From Paraglaciecola marina (lineage in GTDB: Bacteria > Pseudomonadota > Gammaproteobacteria > Enterobacterales > Alteromonadaceae): a stretch of DNA of 64,000 nucleotides. Shown here in pieces: positions 1 to 8,472 of the stretch (position 1 is its first letter; each line of letters starts with the position of its first letter). A program made the translations under genes and the position numbers. The notes below the pieces were generated by a model, which worked only from the letters and a program-made list of their open reading frames with translations, was not told the origin of the DNA and ran no database searches. Location: NCBI RefSeq assembly GCF_004360155.1, contig NZ_SAIS01000004.1:186001-250000 (forward strand), read 5' to 3'.

Positions 1-195
1 GGTTATGGTTTAAGACATATTGAAGCAAGCAAAGCGACCTTGATTACATTATTAGAGCCAGTGTTAGCCACCTTGCTGGCGGTAATAGTGGTAGGTGAGA
101 AGTTTAATAGCTGGGGCTGGTTGGGTATGGTGTTAATTTTAGTGTGTTTAATGTTGCAAATGCTAAAAGTTCCACCAAAGGTCAACAATGCCTAA
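1..195 (+). CDS. DMT/EamA-family transporter, C-terminal fragment
   Basis: The window opens inside this reading frame, so only the last 64 codons are present. The residues IEASKATLITLLEPVLATLLA followed by a short loop, GEKFN, and another hydrophobic helix are typical of the last two membrane helices of an EamA (drug/metabolite transporter) repeat. The protein should be an inner-membrane permease, and the substrate cannot be told. The stop codon overlaps the stop of the convergent downstream lipoprotein gene by three bases, so no terminator lies between them. Only the family assignment is supported. Confidence 0.8.
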   Translation, partial: GYGLRHIEASKATLITLLEPVLATLLAVIVVGEKFNSWGWLGMVLILVCLMLQMLKVPPKVNNA

Positions 196-722
196 TCAGC
201 ATAACCACTACCTATGGCTCTAAAGGGTAGCTCCAATTCAAGTTCAGGGACTTGCAACCCCACCCATTGGGGGAAGGTATTACTATTTGGGCCGGGGAAT
301 AAGGTGTATTCATTCGCCCAAGGGTAACGATTTATGGCTGCGGTTACTTCGGGTATTAGCCGTTTTGCTTTATCACCCTGAATAGATAACAGCTTATCGG
401 GCTTAGCTCCGTACCAGTAGCGATCTGGCGTTGCGGTTTGATATTGTTTTAAAGCAGGCAGACCATGCTTCACTCGCCAGCCTACAACTTCATAGACTGT
501 ATATTCAGCTGCATCAGCAGGTTTAATGGCAATCCAAGTATGCACCGCAAACCAACCTCGCCAGCTAAACGCATCTGCGGCGTAAAACTCAATTACTGCA
601 TCTTTGGTAATGGCTGGGTCTACCGCTAGGCCCGCTGGCTCGCGACTGGCTTCTCGCCAGTTGGTATTTGAACAAGCAACCAACAATCCAATTAGCACTA
701 TAACAACGGCTATTTTTCTCAC
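192..722 (-). CDS. DUF3750 family lipoprotein
   Basis: A 176-residue lipoprotein with a short signal peptide and the lipobox LLVAC. The mature part carries the DUF3750 pattern: FAVHTWIAIK, the VVGWR segment, WYGAKPD, and the near C-terminal PGPNSNTF and LPFRAIGSGY. The function of the family is unknown. A TTG start at 734 is possible, but I prefer GTG at 722 because GGGAG lies five bases before it and the TTG has no ribosome binding site. The gene is convergent with the upstream transporter and overlaps its stop codon. Confidence 0.75.
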   Translation of the reverse strand: MRKIAVVIVLIGLLVACSNTNWREASREPAGLAVDPAITKDAVIEFYAADAFSWRGWFAVHTWIAIKPADAAEYTVYEVVGWRVKHGLPALKQYQTATPDRYWYGAKPDKLLSIQGDKAKRLIPEVTAAINRYPWANEYTLFPGPNSNTFPQWVGLQVPELELELPFRAIGSGYAD

Positions 723-765
723 ACATGCTCCCAAATTTTATGACATTACCTAACTTAAATTTGAA

Positions 766-1704
766 TTATTTAACTGTGTACCTGAACAAGATCACATTAT
801 CTAATATAAGGTTGCTCGACCATATAAATTTTGCACCAGCGCCGGTAAATTGCTCTTGAAAATTCATATAAGCAGGCTTGTTATCTACCCCGATTTCATC
901 TTCGGAATATTCTAAAGATTTAGGCCAATCTAGATAGCTATTATCTAAGATCCAATTACTTGGAATATCCCAATGTAATGAATAAGTCGTTTGATATTGA
1001 TAAGCACCTTTGGTGTCACAGGTGCTGGTTAACCTTTGCTGGCCTGTTTCTTCAACGCAGTTTAAGTCGTATATAGGCGCGGTATAAAAAGTCTGAGCCT
1101 TCCAATCTGAACTGGTGAGTGTACCGTCAGAAAAGCTCGCAATTAAGCCACCGTCTCCGGGGTGATATTGCTTACCTCTGTTATTCTCACTACCTAAACC
1201 AGAGTTTTCTTCCCAGTCCACCACCTTAATAGCAATATCGTAAGGCTTTTTAACCTTAAAGCGCACAATGTTAGAGTTAAACGGCGTAAAAGGCACTGGG
1301 TCTACCCCTATTAATTTTCCGTTAATAAAGAGTTCAAAGTAGTTATCTGCGAATATGTAACCTGTGATCACCTCACCATCGCTGTCGACCTCGATTATAG
1401 GTACTGTAGCCACATCTACATCAGCCAGAGACTTTGGCTCCACCTTAGAACATTGGTCATATAGGTTGGTTACAAAATTTTCCTCTTTATATAGGGTTTG
1501 TGCTGGGACTAGATAACTTTTCTCTCCCGCTTTTTTTATACCAATGGGAGACAAGCGCGAACGCCCATGTTCACAGGTAAATTGTGATTTAGAAAGGACT
1601 TCTGCAGGCCCTTCAATCACTATCACTTTTTCAGCTAAAACACTGAAAGTCGTGCCCCCTAAAAAACCTAAAGTGAAAACGTAACTAAGGCGAGTGATTT
1701 TCAT
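766..1704 (-). CDS. Exported protein of unknown function, partner of YHYH lipoprotein
   Basis: A 312-residue exported protein with a cleavable signal peptide (hydrophobic residues about 5-22, FSVLAEK at the likely cut). The reading frame is open further upstream, but ATG at 1704 has AGGAG before it and starts the signal peptide, so I use it. The central part (DNYFELFINGKLIGVDPVPF) looks like a beta-sandwich module, judged only from its alternating pattern. Four cysteines may form disulfides. It lies 25 bases downstream of the YHYH gene on the same strand and is probably co-transcribed. I do not recognise a named family, and no catalytic motif is visible. Confidence 0.65.
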   Translation of the reverse strand: MKITRLSYVFTLGFLGGTTFSVLAEKVIVIEGPAEVLSKSQFTCEHGRSRLSPIGIKKAGEKSYLVPAQTLYKEENFVTNLYDQCSKVEPKSLADVDVATVPIIEVDSDGEVITGYIFADNYFELFINGKLIGVDPVPFTPFNSNIVRFKVKKPYDIAIKVVDWEENSGLGSENNRGKQYHPGDGGLIASFSDGTLTSSDWKAQTFYTAPIYDLNCVEETGQQRLTSTCDTKGAYQYQTTYSLHWDIPSNWILDNSYLDWPKSLEYSEDEIGVDNKPAYMNFQEQFTGAGAKFIWSSNLILDNVILFRYTVK

Positions 1705-1729
1705 TTGATCTTGTACTCCTATGATGAAA

Positions 1730-2788
1730 CTAACAATCAGCCGGACACTGTTGTGAGGTTTCTGTGCTATCACAGATACCATCACCACAGTATTTTTTAC
1801 CTGCATCAACGTCTCGGATATTAGTGTTAGGGCTCTCTTTACTTTGCCCTTGCAATGATGAGTCTGACTTTTTATATACTTCAGTTGTGATATTTCCGTC
1901 GGCATCAACATATTCAAATTGATATAAACCCTCTTGATCCCAATTGTAATTTATACGATGACTATGGCCATTTAACTGATACTCTAAAGAGTAACTGTGG
2001 GCTTGATGCTTTATAAAATGGGTGATTTCTGCACCGCGTAATGGGCCGTAATCAGCCGTTCTTACTGGCCGTGTAAATGGCTGAGGAACAATTTGATCCT
2101 CAGGGGCATTTCTTGGTGAGTCAGTGCTTACCTTACCCCTTAGGCCTGCTATAAAATACGGAGCGTAATCAACAGCATGGTATTGATAACTGCCACTTTC
2201 AGTAAACCTACCAAGATATTCATCAAGCTGTGCATCTGTTTGACCAAATACAGGGAAGCCATCTAAAGCAAAAGCCACTGGGTTATTTTCACCAACCACC
2301 TGTTCTAAATGTTCAGGAATTAAGTGATAGTGATAATCGTCGGCTTTACCGGCATGTCCGCCCCAACGATCTAGCTCACCAATTTCGGTAGCAAATTCCC
2401 CTCTGTTATTCATAGCATTAAATATGGGCACGCCATTAACCGCAACCGCTATGGCTCCTCGATGAAAATGCTCCTGAGTCAACAATGGTGTTTCGGCAAG
2501 TTCTGGGTGCAGCGGGATTTTCCAAGCATTATTAGCAGTATAACCTTGTGGCAATACAACTTGCTGCTGCCAATTGGTTATCCCTTCCATCACTGGGTGG
2601 TCCGGAATACCATTTGATGCAACTATAAAGTAGTCATCATCTTGGCTGGTGTTCACCTGTTTAAAGTGAGAAAAGCTTTTATGGCTATGTGAACTCCGCT
2701 CATTACCCAACTCAACAGTATTTTTTGCAGGGGAACATGACAATAACCCTAACAGTGCAATGGGCGTAAATACTCCTATAAAATTCAT
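1730..2788 (-). CDS. YHYH domain-containing lipoprotein
   Basis: A 352-residue protein with a lipoprotein signal peptide (lipobox LLSC at residues 15-18). The YHYH motif (DDYHYHLIPEHL, about residue 150) names the family, which is common in marine bacteria and has no proven function. Other family-like parts are AVNGVPIFNAMNNRGE and FALDGFPVFGQ. The last 20 residues carry CGDGICD...CPADC, a small disulfide-rich module seen at the C-terminus of secreted proteins. The mature protein should face the periplasm or outer surface. It is the first gene of a two-gene unit with the exported protein at 766-1704. Confidence 0.8.
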   Translation of the reverse strand: MNFIGVFTPIALLGLLSCSPAKNTVELGNERSSHSHKSFSHFKQVNTSQDDDYFIVASNGIPDHPVMEGITNWQQQVVLPQGYTANNAWKIPLHPELAETPLLTQEHFHRGAIAVAVNGVPIFNAMNNRGEFATEIGELDRWGGHAGKADDYHYHLIPEHLEQVVGENNPVAFALDGFPVFGQTDAQLDEYLGRFTESGSYQYHAVDYAPYFIAGLRGKVSTDSPRNAPEDQIVPQPFTRPVRTADYGPLRGAEITHFIKHQAHSYSLEYQLNGHSHRINYNWDQEGLYQFEYVDADGNITTEVYKKSDSSLQGQSKESPNTNIRDVDAGKKYCGDGICDSTETSQQCPADC

Positions 2789-2962
2789 ATGCTCTCTTTT
2801 AAAGATTTAAGCAGACTTCTGTAATAACAGCCCCAAAAGCCCACAAAAGATTCAAAATCTAGTTGATAGCGTTATGATGCTTAAGGCGATGAATTAATAC
2901 GAGGGGCTTTACGATTTATTTACGCTTTAACAAACCCCATACAAGATTAAATAATCATGAAC

Positions 2963-3259
2963 TTAATGCTTAGAATCGTCATTAACTCTCAACAATTTAT
3001 GTATTTCAGGTTCTTTTTCGAGAGCAAACTCATACTCTGTAAATACAGATTTCACATAATCTTGGTTGTAATGAAAATCCAATGCCTCTTGGCTTTCAAA
3101 CGTTTCAACTAGCACTAGGGTATTATTGTTTTCGGTAAATAATTCAAAGCGTTTACATCCTTCCTCTAGGAGAGTGGGGGCTAATATTTCTGTTATTAGC
3201 CTGCGGCAATGTGCAAATTTTTCTGGTTTAGGTTGGATAAATGCAACAATATCAATCAT
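2963..3259 (-). CDS. Antibiotic biosynthesis monooxygenase (ABM/YgiN-like) domain protein
   Basis: A 98-residue single-domain protein of the dimeric alpha-beta barrel ABM fold. It shows the start IDIVAFIQPKPEKF, the middle GCKRFELFTENNNTLVLVETFES, and the helix with ALDFHYNQDYVKSVF. Relatives act as cofactor-free quinol monooxygenases or haem-degrading enzymes, and the substrate cannot be inferred here. Its ATG overlaps the end of the DUF2798 gene by four bases, so the two are translationally coupled. The divergent LysR gene at 3575 is the obvious candidate regulator. Confidence 0.75.
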   Translation of the reverse strand: MIDIVAFIQPKPEKFAHCRRLITEILAPTLLEEGCKRFELFTENNNTLVLVETFESQEALDFHYNQDYVKSVFTEYEFALEKEPEIHKLLRVNDDSKH

Positions 3260-3477
3260 GAGAACCTCAATTTTGTAGTGAGAAAAGCCGTAACCTTAGA
3301 TACGGGTTTGGTTAAAATAAGCGCTGTAAAGAATGCTGCAGGCCAAGCGTTGATGAACGCTATCATCCAGTAGTTCAAAAAGTCTGATACCAAGCCTAGA
3401 TTGATAAAGGTCACCCACGCAGACATCAGTAAAGACAAACAAAAAGAAAACAAAAATGTAAAAATAAATCGAACCAT
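3256..3477 (-). CDS. DUF2798 small membrane protein
   Basis: A 73-residue protein with two membrane helices (about residues 3-25 and 37-57) and the DUF2798 pattern: LLMSAWVTFINLG, then NYWMIAFINAWPAAFFTALIL. The family is of unknown function and often sits next to small regulators or oxidoreductases. It is the first gene of a two-gene unit with the ABM protein and is divergent from the LysR regulator at 3575. Confidence 0.75.
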   Translation of the reverse strand: MVRFIFTFLFSFCLSLLMSAWVTFINLGLVSDFLNYWMIAFINAWPAAFFTALILTKPVSKVTAFLTTKLRFS

Positions 3478-3574
3478 TGCTCGTACCTATTTAGCGATAG
3501 AATAGATGCTAGGTTATAGAAATTAGAATTTTCTAGAACAAGGTTTTTGGAAACTTAAGTGTGAGGAATTTGAC

Positions 3575-4429
3575 ATGTTAGATGATTTTTTGTTGTTTGT
3601 AGAAGTTGCCAGAAGGGGCAGTTTTTCAAAAACAGCCAAAGTACTTAGGTTAACGTCACCGACCTTATCAAAACGGATTAGCTTTTTAGAAGACCGCTTA
3701 GGCACTCCTTTATTTATTCGCTCTTCTAGGGGCTTATCATTAACCAGTTACGGCCAAGATATGTTCGAGAAGTATGCCAATGAGGTACTCGAAATAAATA
3801 ATGCATTGCTTGTAAAAGATACTTCTTTACCTAGCCGATTTACCCTACATTGTCCGCAAAACCTAATGCAAGGCCCACTCTATAGTGCCTTATCACAATT
3901 TGTTGCCTTACCAGAACTTGCCGCTACAGATATTACTCTAGAGCCTGCAAACGCCAATGTACTGCTTAGTCAAACATCGTTTGATATGGCTATTCGCGTA
4001 GGTAAACAGAAAGATTCTGCTTATTATCAAAAGGCTGTTGGAGAAATAGCTGTAGCATTAGTTTGCTCAAAAGCTTGTTTATCAAAGGAGGTGTTAGTTA
4101 CCCCTTATGATAAGTTTCCCGAACACAATAAAGCCTTACAAAATACATATAACGACTTCACAAGAACAATAAAAACCAACGACATCACAGTCGCCAGGCT
4201 CATGGTGCAAGATAAAATGGGTGTGGGTTTACTGCCCATGACAGAAGTACAACAATTGCTTGAAGACTCAAAAGGCGAATATGAGTACATGTCTGACATA
4301 CTATTCAACCGCCCCGTATATGCACTTTGGCCAAATACCCAAGTGCCCACTGGGACAGCATCATTATTATTAGATGTGTTACGTGTGAGTAAACCTACTG
4401 CGCTAAACGGCCAACTATTAAAGCTTTAA
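3575..4429 (+). CDS. LysR-family transcriptional regulator
   Basis: A 284-residue regulator. The N-terminal winged helix-turn-helix reads FVEVARRGSFSKTAKVLRLTSPTLSKRISFLEDRLG and is followed by a co-inducer-binding domain (about residues 90-275). The start ATG has GAGGA upstream. The protein is slightly shorter than the usual 295-305 residues, with a compressed middle of the effector domain. It is divergent from DUF2798/ABM, the arrangement typical of a LysR regulator and its target. The 97-base gap holds an inverted repeat of five-base arms around TAGAATTTTCTA, a weak candidate operator. Confidence 0.85.
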   Translation: MLDDFLLFVEVARRGSFSKTAKVLRLTSPTLSKRISFLEDRLGTPLFIRSSRGLSLTSYGQDMFEKYANEVLEINNALLVKDTSLPSRFTLHCPQNLMQGPLYSALSQFVALPELAATDITLEPANANVLLSQTSFDMAIRVGKQKDSAYYQKAVGEIAVALVCSKACLSKEVLVTPYDKFPEHNKALQNTYNDFTRTIKTNDITVARLMVQDKMGVGLLPMTEVQQLLEDSKGEYEYMSDILFNRPVYALWPNTQVPTGTASLLLDVLRVSKPTALNGQLLKL

Positions 4430-4554
4430 GCTAAATCATAACATTCAACTATAAACCTGCTTATTAGCTGAATTAATGCCTAAAAAAGCCATAATAAACC
4501 TTGTATGGATTACTAGGTTCAGGCTTTCTTAGTTACATACCTATAAAACAAGGA

Positions 4555-4923
4555 TCAATTCACCCGCCATGGTGGGTTGAGTCTGTTTTCGCCAGCCCAA
4601 TACAACTTAATTTTATTACCCGACGGGTCAAATAATATGGCCTCGCGCCAGAGGTAGGTTTGGTCTGTGGGTAACTGCTTAAACTCTATTCCTTTAGCTA
4701 TTAATTGCTCTACCCATGCATCTAAAGCTTGATGCTCAAAGTAGATCACTGCGCCATTTTCAGCGTTCTGATCCAATACTAGTGAAAAGCTAGCCTCACC
4801 TTCAGGGCATTCAAACCGTGCATAATGGGGCGTATCTACTATTTGATTAAATCCTAACGTTTTATAAAAACTAACGGCTTTGGGCATATCTGCCACCGGT
4901 AAGGTAACTTGGTTTAGATTCAA
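4555..4923 (-). CDS. VOC (glyoxalase/bleomycin-resistance) family protein
   Basis: A 122-residue single VOC module. It begins NLNQVTLPVADMPKAVSFYKTLGF and ends with FDPSGNKIKLYWAGENR. Members bind a metal and act as isomerases, dioxygenases or drug-binding proteins, and the substrate is not visible here. It lies 42 bases downstream of argP on the same strand and may be read through from it. No resistance or sugar-phosphate genes sit nearby to narrow the role. Confidence 0.75.
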   Translation of the reverse strand: MNLNQVTLPVADMPKAVSFYKTLGFNQIVDTPHYARFECPEGEASFSLVLDQNAENGAVIYFEHQALDAWVEQLIAKGIEFKQLPTDQTYLWREAILFDPSGNKIKLYWAGENRLNPPWRVN

Positions 4924-4965
4924 CTTATCTTCCTTAGTGATTAAGCAAACTATAATTTTGCGTAT

Positions 4966-5850
4966 TTAGTGTTTAAGTTTTTGTTTGGCAATGCGCAAAG
5001 CATGTTCCCGGAGCGCTTTTAGCTGAGGGCTTTCGGTGTGCCAATAATGCCAAAACAATGGGGTTTCTATTACATAATTAGGCTTTAAGTCTACTAATTC
5101 ACCGTTATTTAGTGAATTTCCAATTTGTAACTCTGGTAATAAACCGTACCCTAGCCCAGCCACTATCATTTGTTTAAAGCCCTCAGAAGATGGGCACGAA
5201 TGAATGTATTTAGGCTCGCCGTACTTAAAGTCTTCTAGAAAGTCATGCTGCAAGGTATCGTTTTCATCAAACACTAGACATGGCAGTTGTGATAAGTCTG
5301 CATCAACCCCGTATTTTTGTACAAAATCTGGGCTTGCCACCGCCTTATACGGCAGCGCCCCTAACCTATCAACCGAGCCGCCATTCACTGGCTCTGGGTT
5401 AGAGGATATACATATCATCACTTCACCTGCTTTCATTCTATTTAAGGTTATAGACTGATCTTCTACCACCAGCTCAAACTTCAACTTACCTACCACAGAA
5501 GACTCTGGCACAGCTAAAGCCTCTGGCAACCAAGTTGCGAGAGAATCGGCATTAACAGCAAGTCGCACTGTTAGCGGTTTGTCGTAATGTGAGTCTTCAG
5601 CAATACTCGTCATGCCTAACGCCACCTCTAGCTGCATAACTTGCTGTAAGTGATTCAACAACCTTTGCCCAGTTAGGGTTAGTTTAGGAGGTTGCGAGCG
5701 CACTAAAACTGGCTCTCCTAGAATAGACTCAAGCTGGCGTATTCTTCTGCTCACAGCGGACTGCGTGATAAAGAGTTTTTTAGAGGCTTTCTCAAAGCCT
5801 TTCTCAGTTATAACAGCAGATAATGCTTGTAAAAGTTGATAATCAATCAT
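4966..5850 (-). CDS. argP: ArgP-type LysR regulator
   Basis: A 294-residue LysR protein of the ArgP/IciA type. It begins MIDYQLLQALSAVITEKGFEKASKKLFITQSAVSRRIRQLE and continues with an effector domain. In Escherichia coli ArgP senses arginine and lysine and activates the arginine exporter gene argO. Here a LysE/ArgO exporter gene lies immediately divergent, which supports the same role. The 139-base intergenic region contains a ten-base-arm inverted repeat (5902-5931) suited to binding such a regulator. The assignment rests on the sequence pattern plus this neighbour. Confidence 0.85.
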   Translation of the reverse strand: MIDYQLLQALSAVITEKGFEKASKKLFITQSAVSRRIRQLESILGEPVLVRSQPPKLTLTGQRLLNHLQQVMQLEVALGMTSIAEDSHYDKPLTVRLAVNADSLATWLPEALAVPESSVVGKLKFELVVEDQSITLNRMKAGEVMICISSNPEPVNGGSVDRLGALPYKAVASPDFVQKYGVDADLSQLPCLVFDENDTLQHDFLEDFKYGEPKYIHSCPSSEGFKQMIVAGLGYGLLPELQIGNSLNNGELVDLKPNYVIETPLFWHYWHTESPQLKALREHALRIAKQKLKH

Positions 5851-5901
5851 AATTTTAATTCATGTAGCAGGATTTATATTCATTATACTACTGATGATAC
5901 A

Positions 5902-5931
5902 GAAGATATTATTGCTGTCATTGATATCTTC
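5902..5931. promoter_or_regulatory. Inverted repeat in argP-argO intergenic region, candidate ArgP operator
   Basis: Arms GAAGATATTA and TGATATCTTC match at nine of ten positions and are separated by ten bases. The repeat lies between divergent argP and argO, about 60 bases before the argO start. Dyads here are typical LysR binding sites. No T-run follows, so a terminator is unlikely. Confidence 0.5.
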
Positions 5932-5989
5932 TGGGTGCAGCGGGTTAACTCCTTGCCCTATTTACCACACAATTAAATATAGGATTTAA

Positions 5990-6589
5990 ATGGGCTCTTT
6001 TTTTTCTGGGATCATGCTTGGCTTGAGCTTGATTGTCGCCATTGGGGCGCAAAATGTATGGGTCTTGAGTCAGTGTATGTCGGGCGCCAACCGTTTAGTC
6101 ATTGCTCTGGTATGTATTTTTTGTGATGCCTTGCTTATCATAGTAGGAGTATTTTCGGCCAACGAAATTAAACTACTGATGCCATCACTTATACCCTGGT
6201 TAACCTATGCTGGCGTAGGGGTGCTCTTATACATAGCATTTGGTTCTGCAATGCGTGCAATTAGAGGTAACTCTGGTTTAAAACTTCAGAAAAGTAAGGC
6301 GAAAAACTGGCAACTAACTGCCCTTGCAGCTTTTGCCATATGTTTATTAAACCCACATGTTTACTTAGACACTGTGGTATTACTAGGAAGCCTAGGGGCT
6401 TTACAGCCCAGTCCGGCTTTATTTGCAGTGGGAGCTTGCGTAGCTTCTCTCTTTTGGTTTGGCAGCCTTGCGGCTTTTGCCCCAAAACTAAAAGTGTTAC
6501 TTAGCTCACCTACACGCTGGAGAATATTTGATAGTCTAATGGCCATCATTCTAATATTCATGGCACTACAGCTTTGGACCATGGCTTAG
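5990..6589 (+). CDS. argO: LysE/ArgO family amino-acid exporter
   Basis: A 199-residue inner-membrane protein with about six hydrophobic segments. The N-terminal FFSGIMLGLSLIVAIGAQNVWVL is the hallmark of LysE/ArgO exporters, and NPHVYLDTVVLLGSL matches the second conserved region. It should export arginine or another basic amino acid by proton exchange. The gene is divergent from argP, which would activate it. The downstream gene is convergent, leaving nine bases between the stops. Confidence 0.85.
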   Translation: MGSFFSGIMLGLSLIVAIGAQNVWVLSQCMSGANRLVIALVCIFCDALLIIVGVFSANEIKLLMPSLIPWLTYAGVGVLLYIAFGSAMRAIRGNSGLKLQKSKAKNWQLTALAAFAICLLNPHVYLDTVVLLGSLGALQPSPALFAVGACVASLFWFGSLAAFAPKLKVLLSSPTRWRIFDSLMAIILIFMALQLWTMA

Positions 6590-6598
6590 ATCAGCGAA

Positions 6599-7042
6599 TT
6601 AATATTGTGGTTTAGTATTATTCAAAATGAACGATGATGATGCTTTGACTTTAGACTCGTATTCTTTAATTTTTTCATTAGCTTTGTAATCTAATAAAAT
6701 CATAGGGTTACAATTAACATAGCCATCGACTTGTGAGATTATGTTTTTAATTGCTGCAGGTGTATAGCCATGCTCATATTGGGTCTCACGCAGTTTCATC
6801 GACTTGAAATTAGGACTTTTACATAATTCCATTGCTCTTTTAGTAAACGTTGCATGAGCAGCAGGAAAGTCAGTCCAAGGTGCAAAATTGGTTTTTGAAA
6901 TAATAGAGAAAAGACCATCATCTACTTTAAAATCAGAAAATCCTCCTCCAAACGGATTTTCTCCTTGTTCTTGGTTATTGTGATATGAAGATGTACAACT
7001 AGTTAATATTAAAAAACAAAAAAGGCACCTAATGAGCTTCAT
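6599..7042 (-). CDS. Small lipoprotein of unknown function
   Basis: A 147-residue lipoprotein. I use ATG at 7042, which has GGAG seven bases upstream and starts the signal peptide MKLIRCLFCFLILTSC with its lipobox cysteine at 16. The frame extends upstream to 7105 without a ribosome binding site. The mature part is polar and contains two cysteines (LCKSPNF, GYVNCNP) that could pair. I recognise no family. It is the last gene of a minus-strand run behind the lyase-like protein. Confidence 0.55.
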   Translation of the reverse strand: MKLIRCLFCFLILTSCTSSYHNNQEQGENPFGGGFSDFKVDDGLFSIISKTNFAPWTDFPAAHATFTKRAMELCKSPNFKSMKLRETQYEHGYTPAAIKNIISQVDGYVNCNPMILLDYKANEKIKEYESKVKASSSFILNNTKPQY

Positions 7043-7112
7043 ATGCAATCTCCGTTTGTTGAAAAGAAGTGAATTGATTTCAAGGCATATATTGTGAGTT
7101 AACAAAGTAAAT

Positions 7113-7943
7113 TTATTTAATCACTTCAAAATCAGCAAAGCGAATAGAATCTTGCTCATTAACTAACATATGCTTGCTTTTTAGAGAGCGATAAAAACCC
7201 CATTTAGGCCTTACAAAATGATCTTTTTGTGTGCCACGCCACATGTCTAAATTTTCCGATTGATAAGTCAATACGATTTGTCTATCAGACATGCGTTTAA
7301 CTGTGATATCTAATGCGCCATTATTACCATAAGTCACTGTACACTCAGCCTCTAACCATACCTCTGCAACCTCTGGCCAAAGAGTCTTATCTAATATCAC
7401 GGCTTTTTTTATTGGCGCATGGGACAAAGCTAACCATCTGTCACCACGATAACTTCTCGCTGAAATCGTTAAAATAGGCATACCAATACCATCGTCCACC
7501 GACTTTAATTGAAAAAAGTGACTAAAATTTTTAGAAAGCGACATATCGGCTTCAAGCTTGAACTTCCAGCGGTACGTCATGGTTTCACCTTCAAAGCCTT
7601 TTAAACTAGCTTTAGACCCCCCGTAAGCTTTTATCTCATTACGCTGTCTGTCATTAAATTTAATATATTTATCTCTGTCTTTATCTAGATCGCGGTGCAA
7701 TACAAATACAAAGTGATTACCTACTATATGGTCGGTATCTTCATAAATATGTTTTTCACTAGGATGATTATCTGGGTATAAATCGGGTGATTCAATCGAA
7801 CGTTTGCCGCCAAAATTCTGAATTAACTCGTAGGCCGTTAACCCTTGATTAGGCCCGTCAGCTTTTAAGGTAGAAACCATAGGAGTTGAGAGCACAAAAG
7901 TACTGAATGCCAAAGATATGAGTAGCAGTAAAATATTACTCAT
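7113..7943 (-). CDS. Secreted polysaccharide-lyase-like (jelly-roll) protein
   Basis: A 276-residue protein with a signal peptide (residues 1-19). The segments RQRNEIKAYGGSK, TYRWKFKLEADM, FSHFFQLKSVDDG and PILTISARSY resemble the heparin-lyase-I-type beta-jelly-roll fold, where an Arg/Glu strand and a QLK/QxH strand line the cleft. It ends RFADFEVIK, a common last strand of such folds. Activity on a polysaccharide is an inference and the polymer is unknown. Its ATG lies inside the end of the upstream DUF7000-like gene, so the two are coupled. Confidence 0.5.
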   Translation of the reverse strand: MSNILLLLISLAFSTFVLSTPMVSTLKADGPNQGLTAYELIQNFGGKRSIESPDLYPDNHPSEKHIYEDTDHIVGNHFVFVLHRDLDKDRDKYIKFNDRQRNEIKAYGGSKASLKGFEGETMTYRWKFKLEADMSLSKNFSHFFQLKSVDDGIGMPILTISARSYRGDRWLALSHAPIKKAVILDKTLWPEVAEVWLEAECTVTYGNNGALDITVKRMSDRQIVLTYQSENLDMWRGTQKDHFVRPKWGFYRSLKSKHMLVNEQDSIRFADFEVIK

Positions 7944-8427
7944 AAGCCTTTAATGTATCTAAAATTTCTTTAGATAGCGTCTCATATGAACTGAGAATAG
8001 AGCCTGATAATTGTTTGGGGTTATCAAAGTCTGGATCAGGCTCCATCACAATTTCAAAAATAGAGTACTCAGGCATTACCTCTTTGTTTACCCACTTTAC
8101 ATCTTTTAGCTTTTGCCAATAGCTTAGTTGCACGCCTTTTGTTTGTCCCAGCAACCAAAGCTCAAAGTGGGCCTTATGATGATTAAGTACAATTGCCAAC
8201 TTGAGTTTGTGTTGTTTTAGATAAACGTTTTGCAGGTAAAAATAAGTAAAGTCTATGTAACCGTGCAGCACATTAGCTACCGACAGCTCACCTTTGTATT
8301 GTTTGTGAAACTCCGTTCTAAGGGCTTGAACTATACCAACCAAGCTTTGATAGGTTTGCTGAATCTCACCACTTGCAAAAGCCTTTTTGTAGGTCGGAAT
8401 ACGTGCAGCTAGACTTTGTTTTGACAT
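7936..8427 (-). CDS. DUF7000-like cytosolic protein
   Basis: A 163-residue soluble protein with no signal peptide. It contains ASGEIQQTYQSLVGIVQALR, NVLHGYIDFTYFYLQNVYLK, and LKLAIVLNHHKAHFELWLLGQTKGVQ. This pattern resembles a small family annotated as DUF7000, whose role is unknown. It has a good Shine-Dalgarno sequence (AGAGGG) and overlaps the next gene by eight bases. The domain name is given from memory of the pattern and is the weakest part of the call; the gene itself is secure. Confidence 0.55.
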   Translation of the reverse strand: MSKQSLAARIPTYKKAFASGEIQQTYQSLVGIVQALRTEFHKQYKGELSVANVLHGYIDFTYFYLQNVYLKQHKLKLAIVLNHHKAHFELWLLGQTKGVQLSYWQKLKDVKWVNKEVMPEYSIFEIVMEPDPDFDNPKQLSGSILSSYETLSKEILDTLKAYE

Positions 8428-8472
8428 CTCTACCCTCTATTTTTATTCAAAACCAACAGGACTATACTCGAG

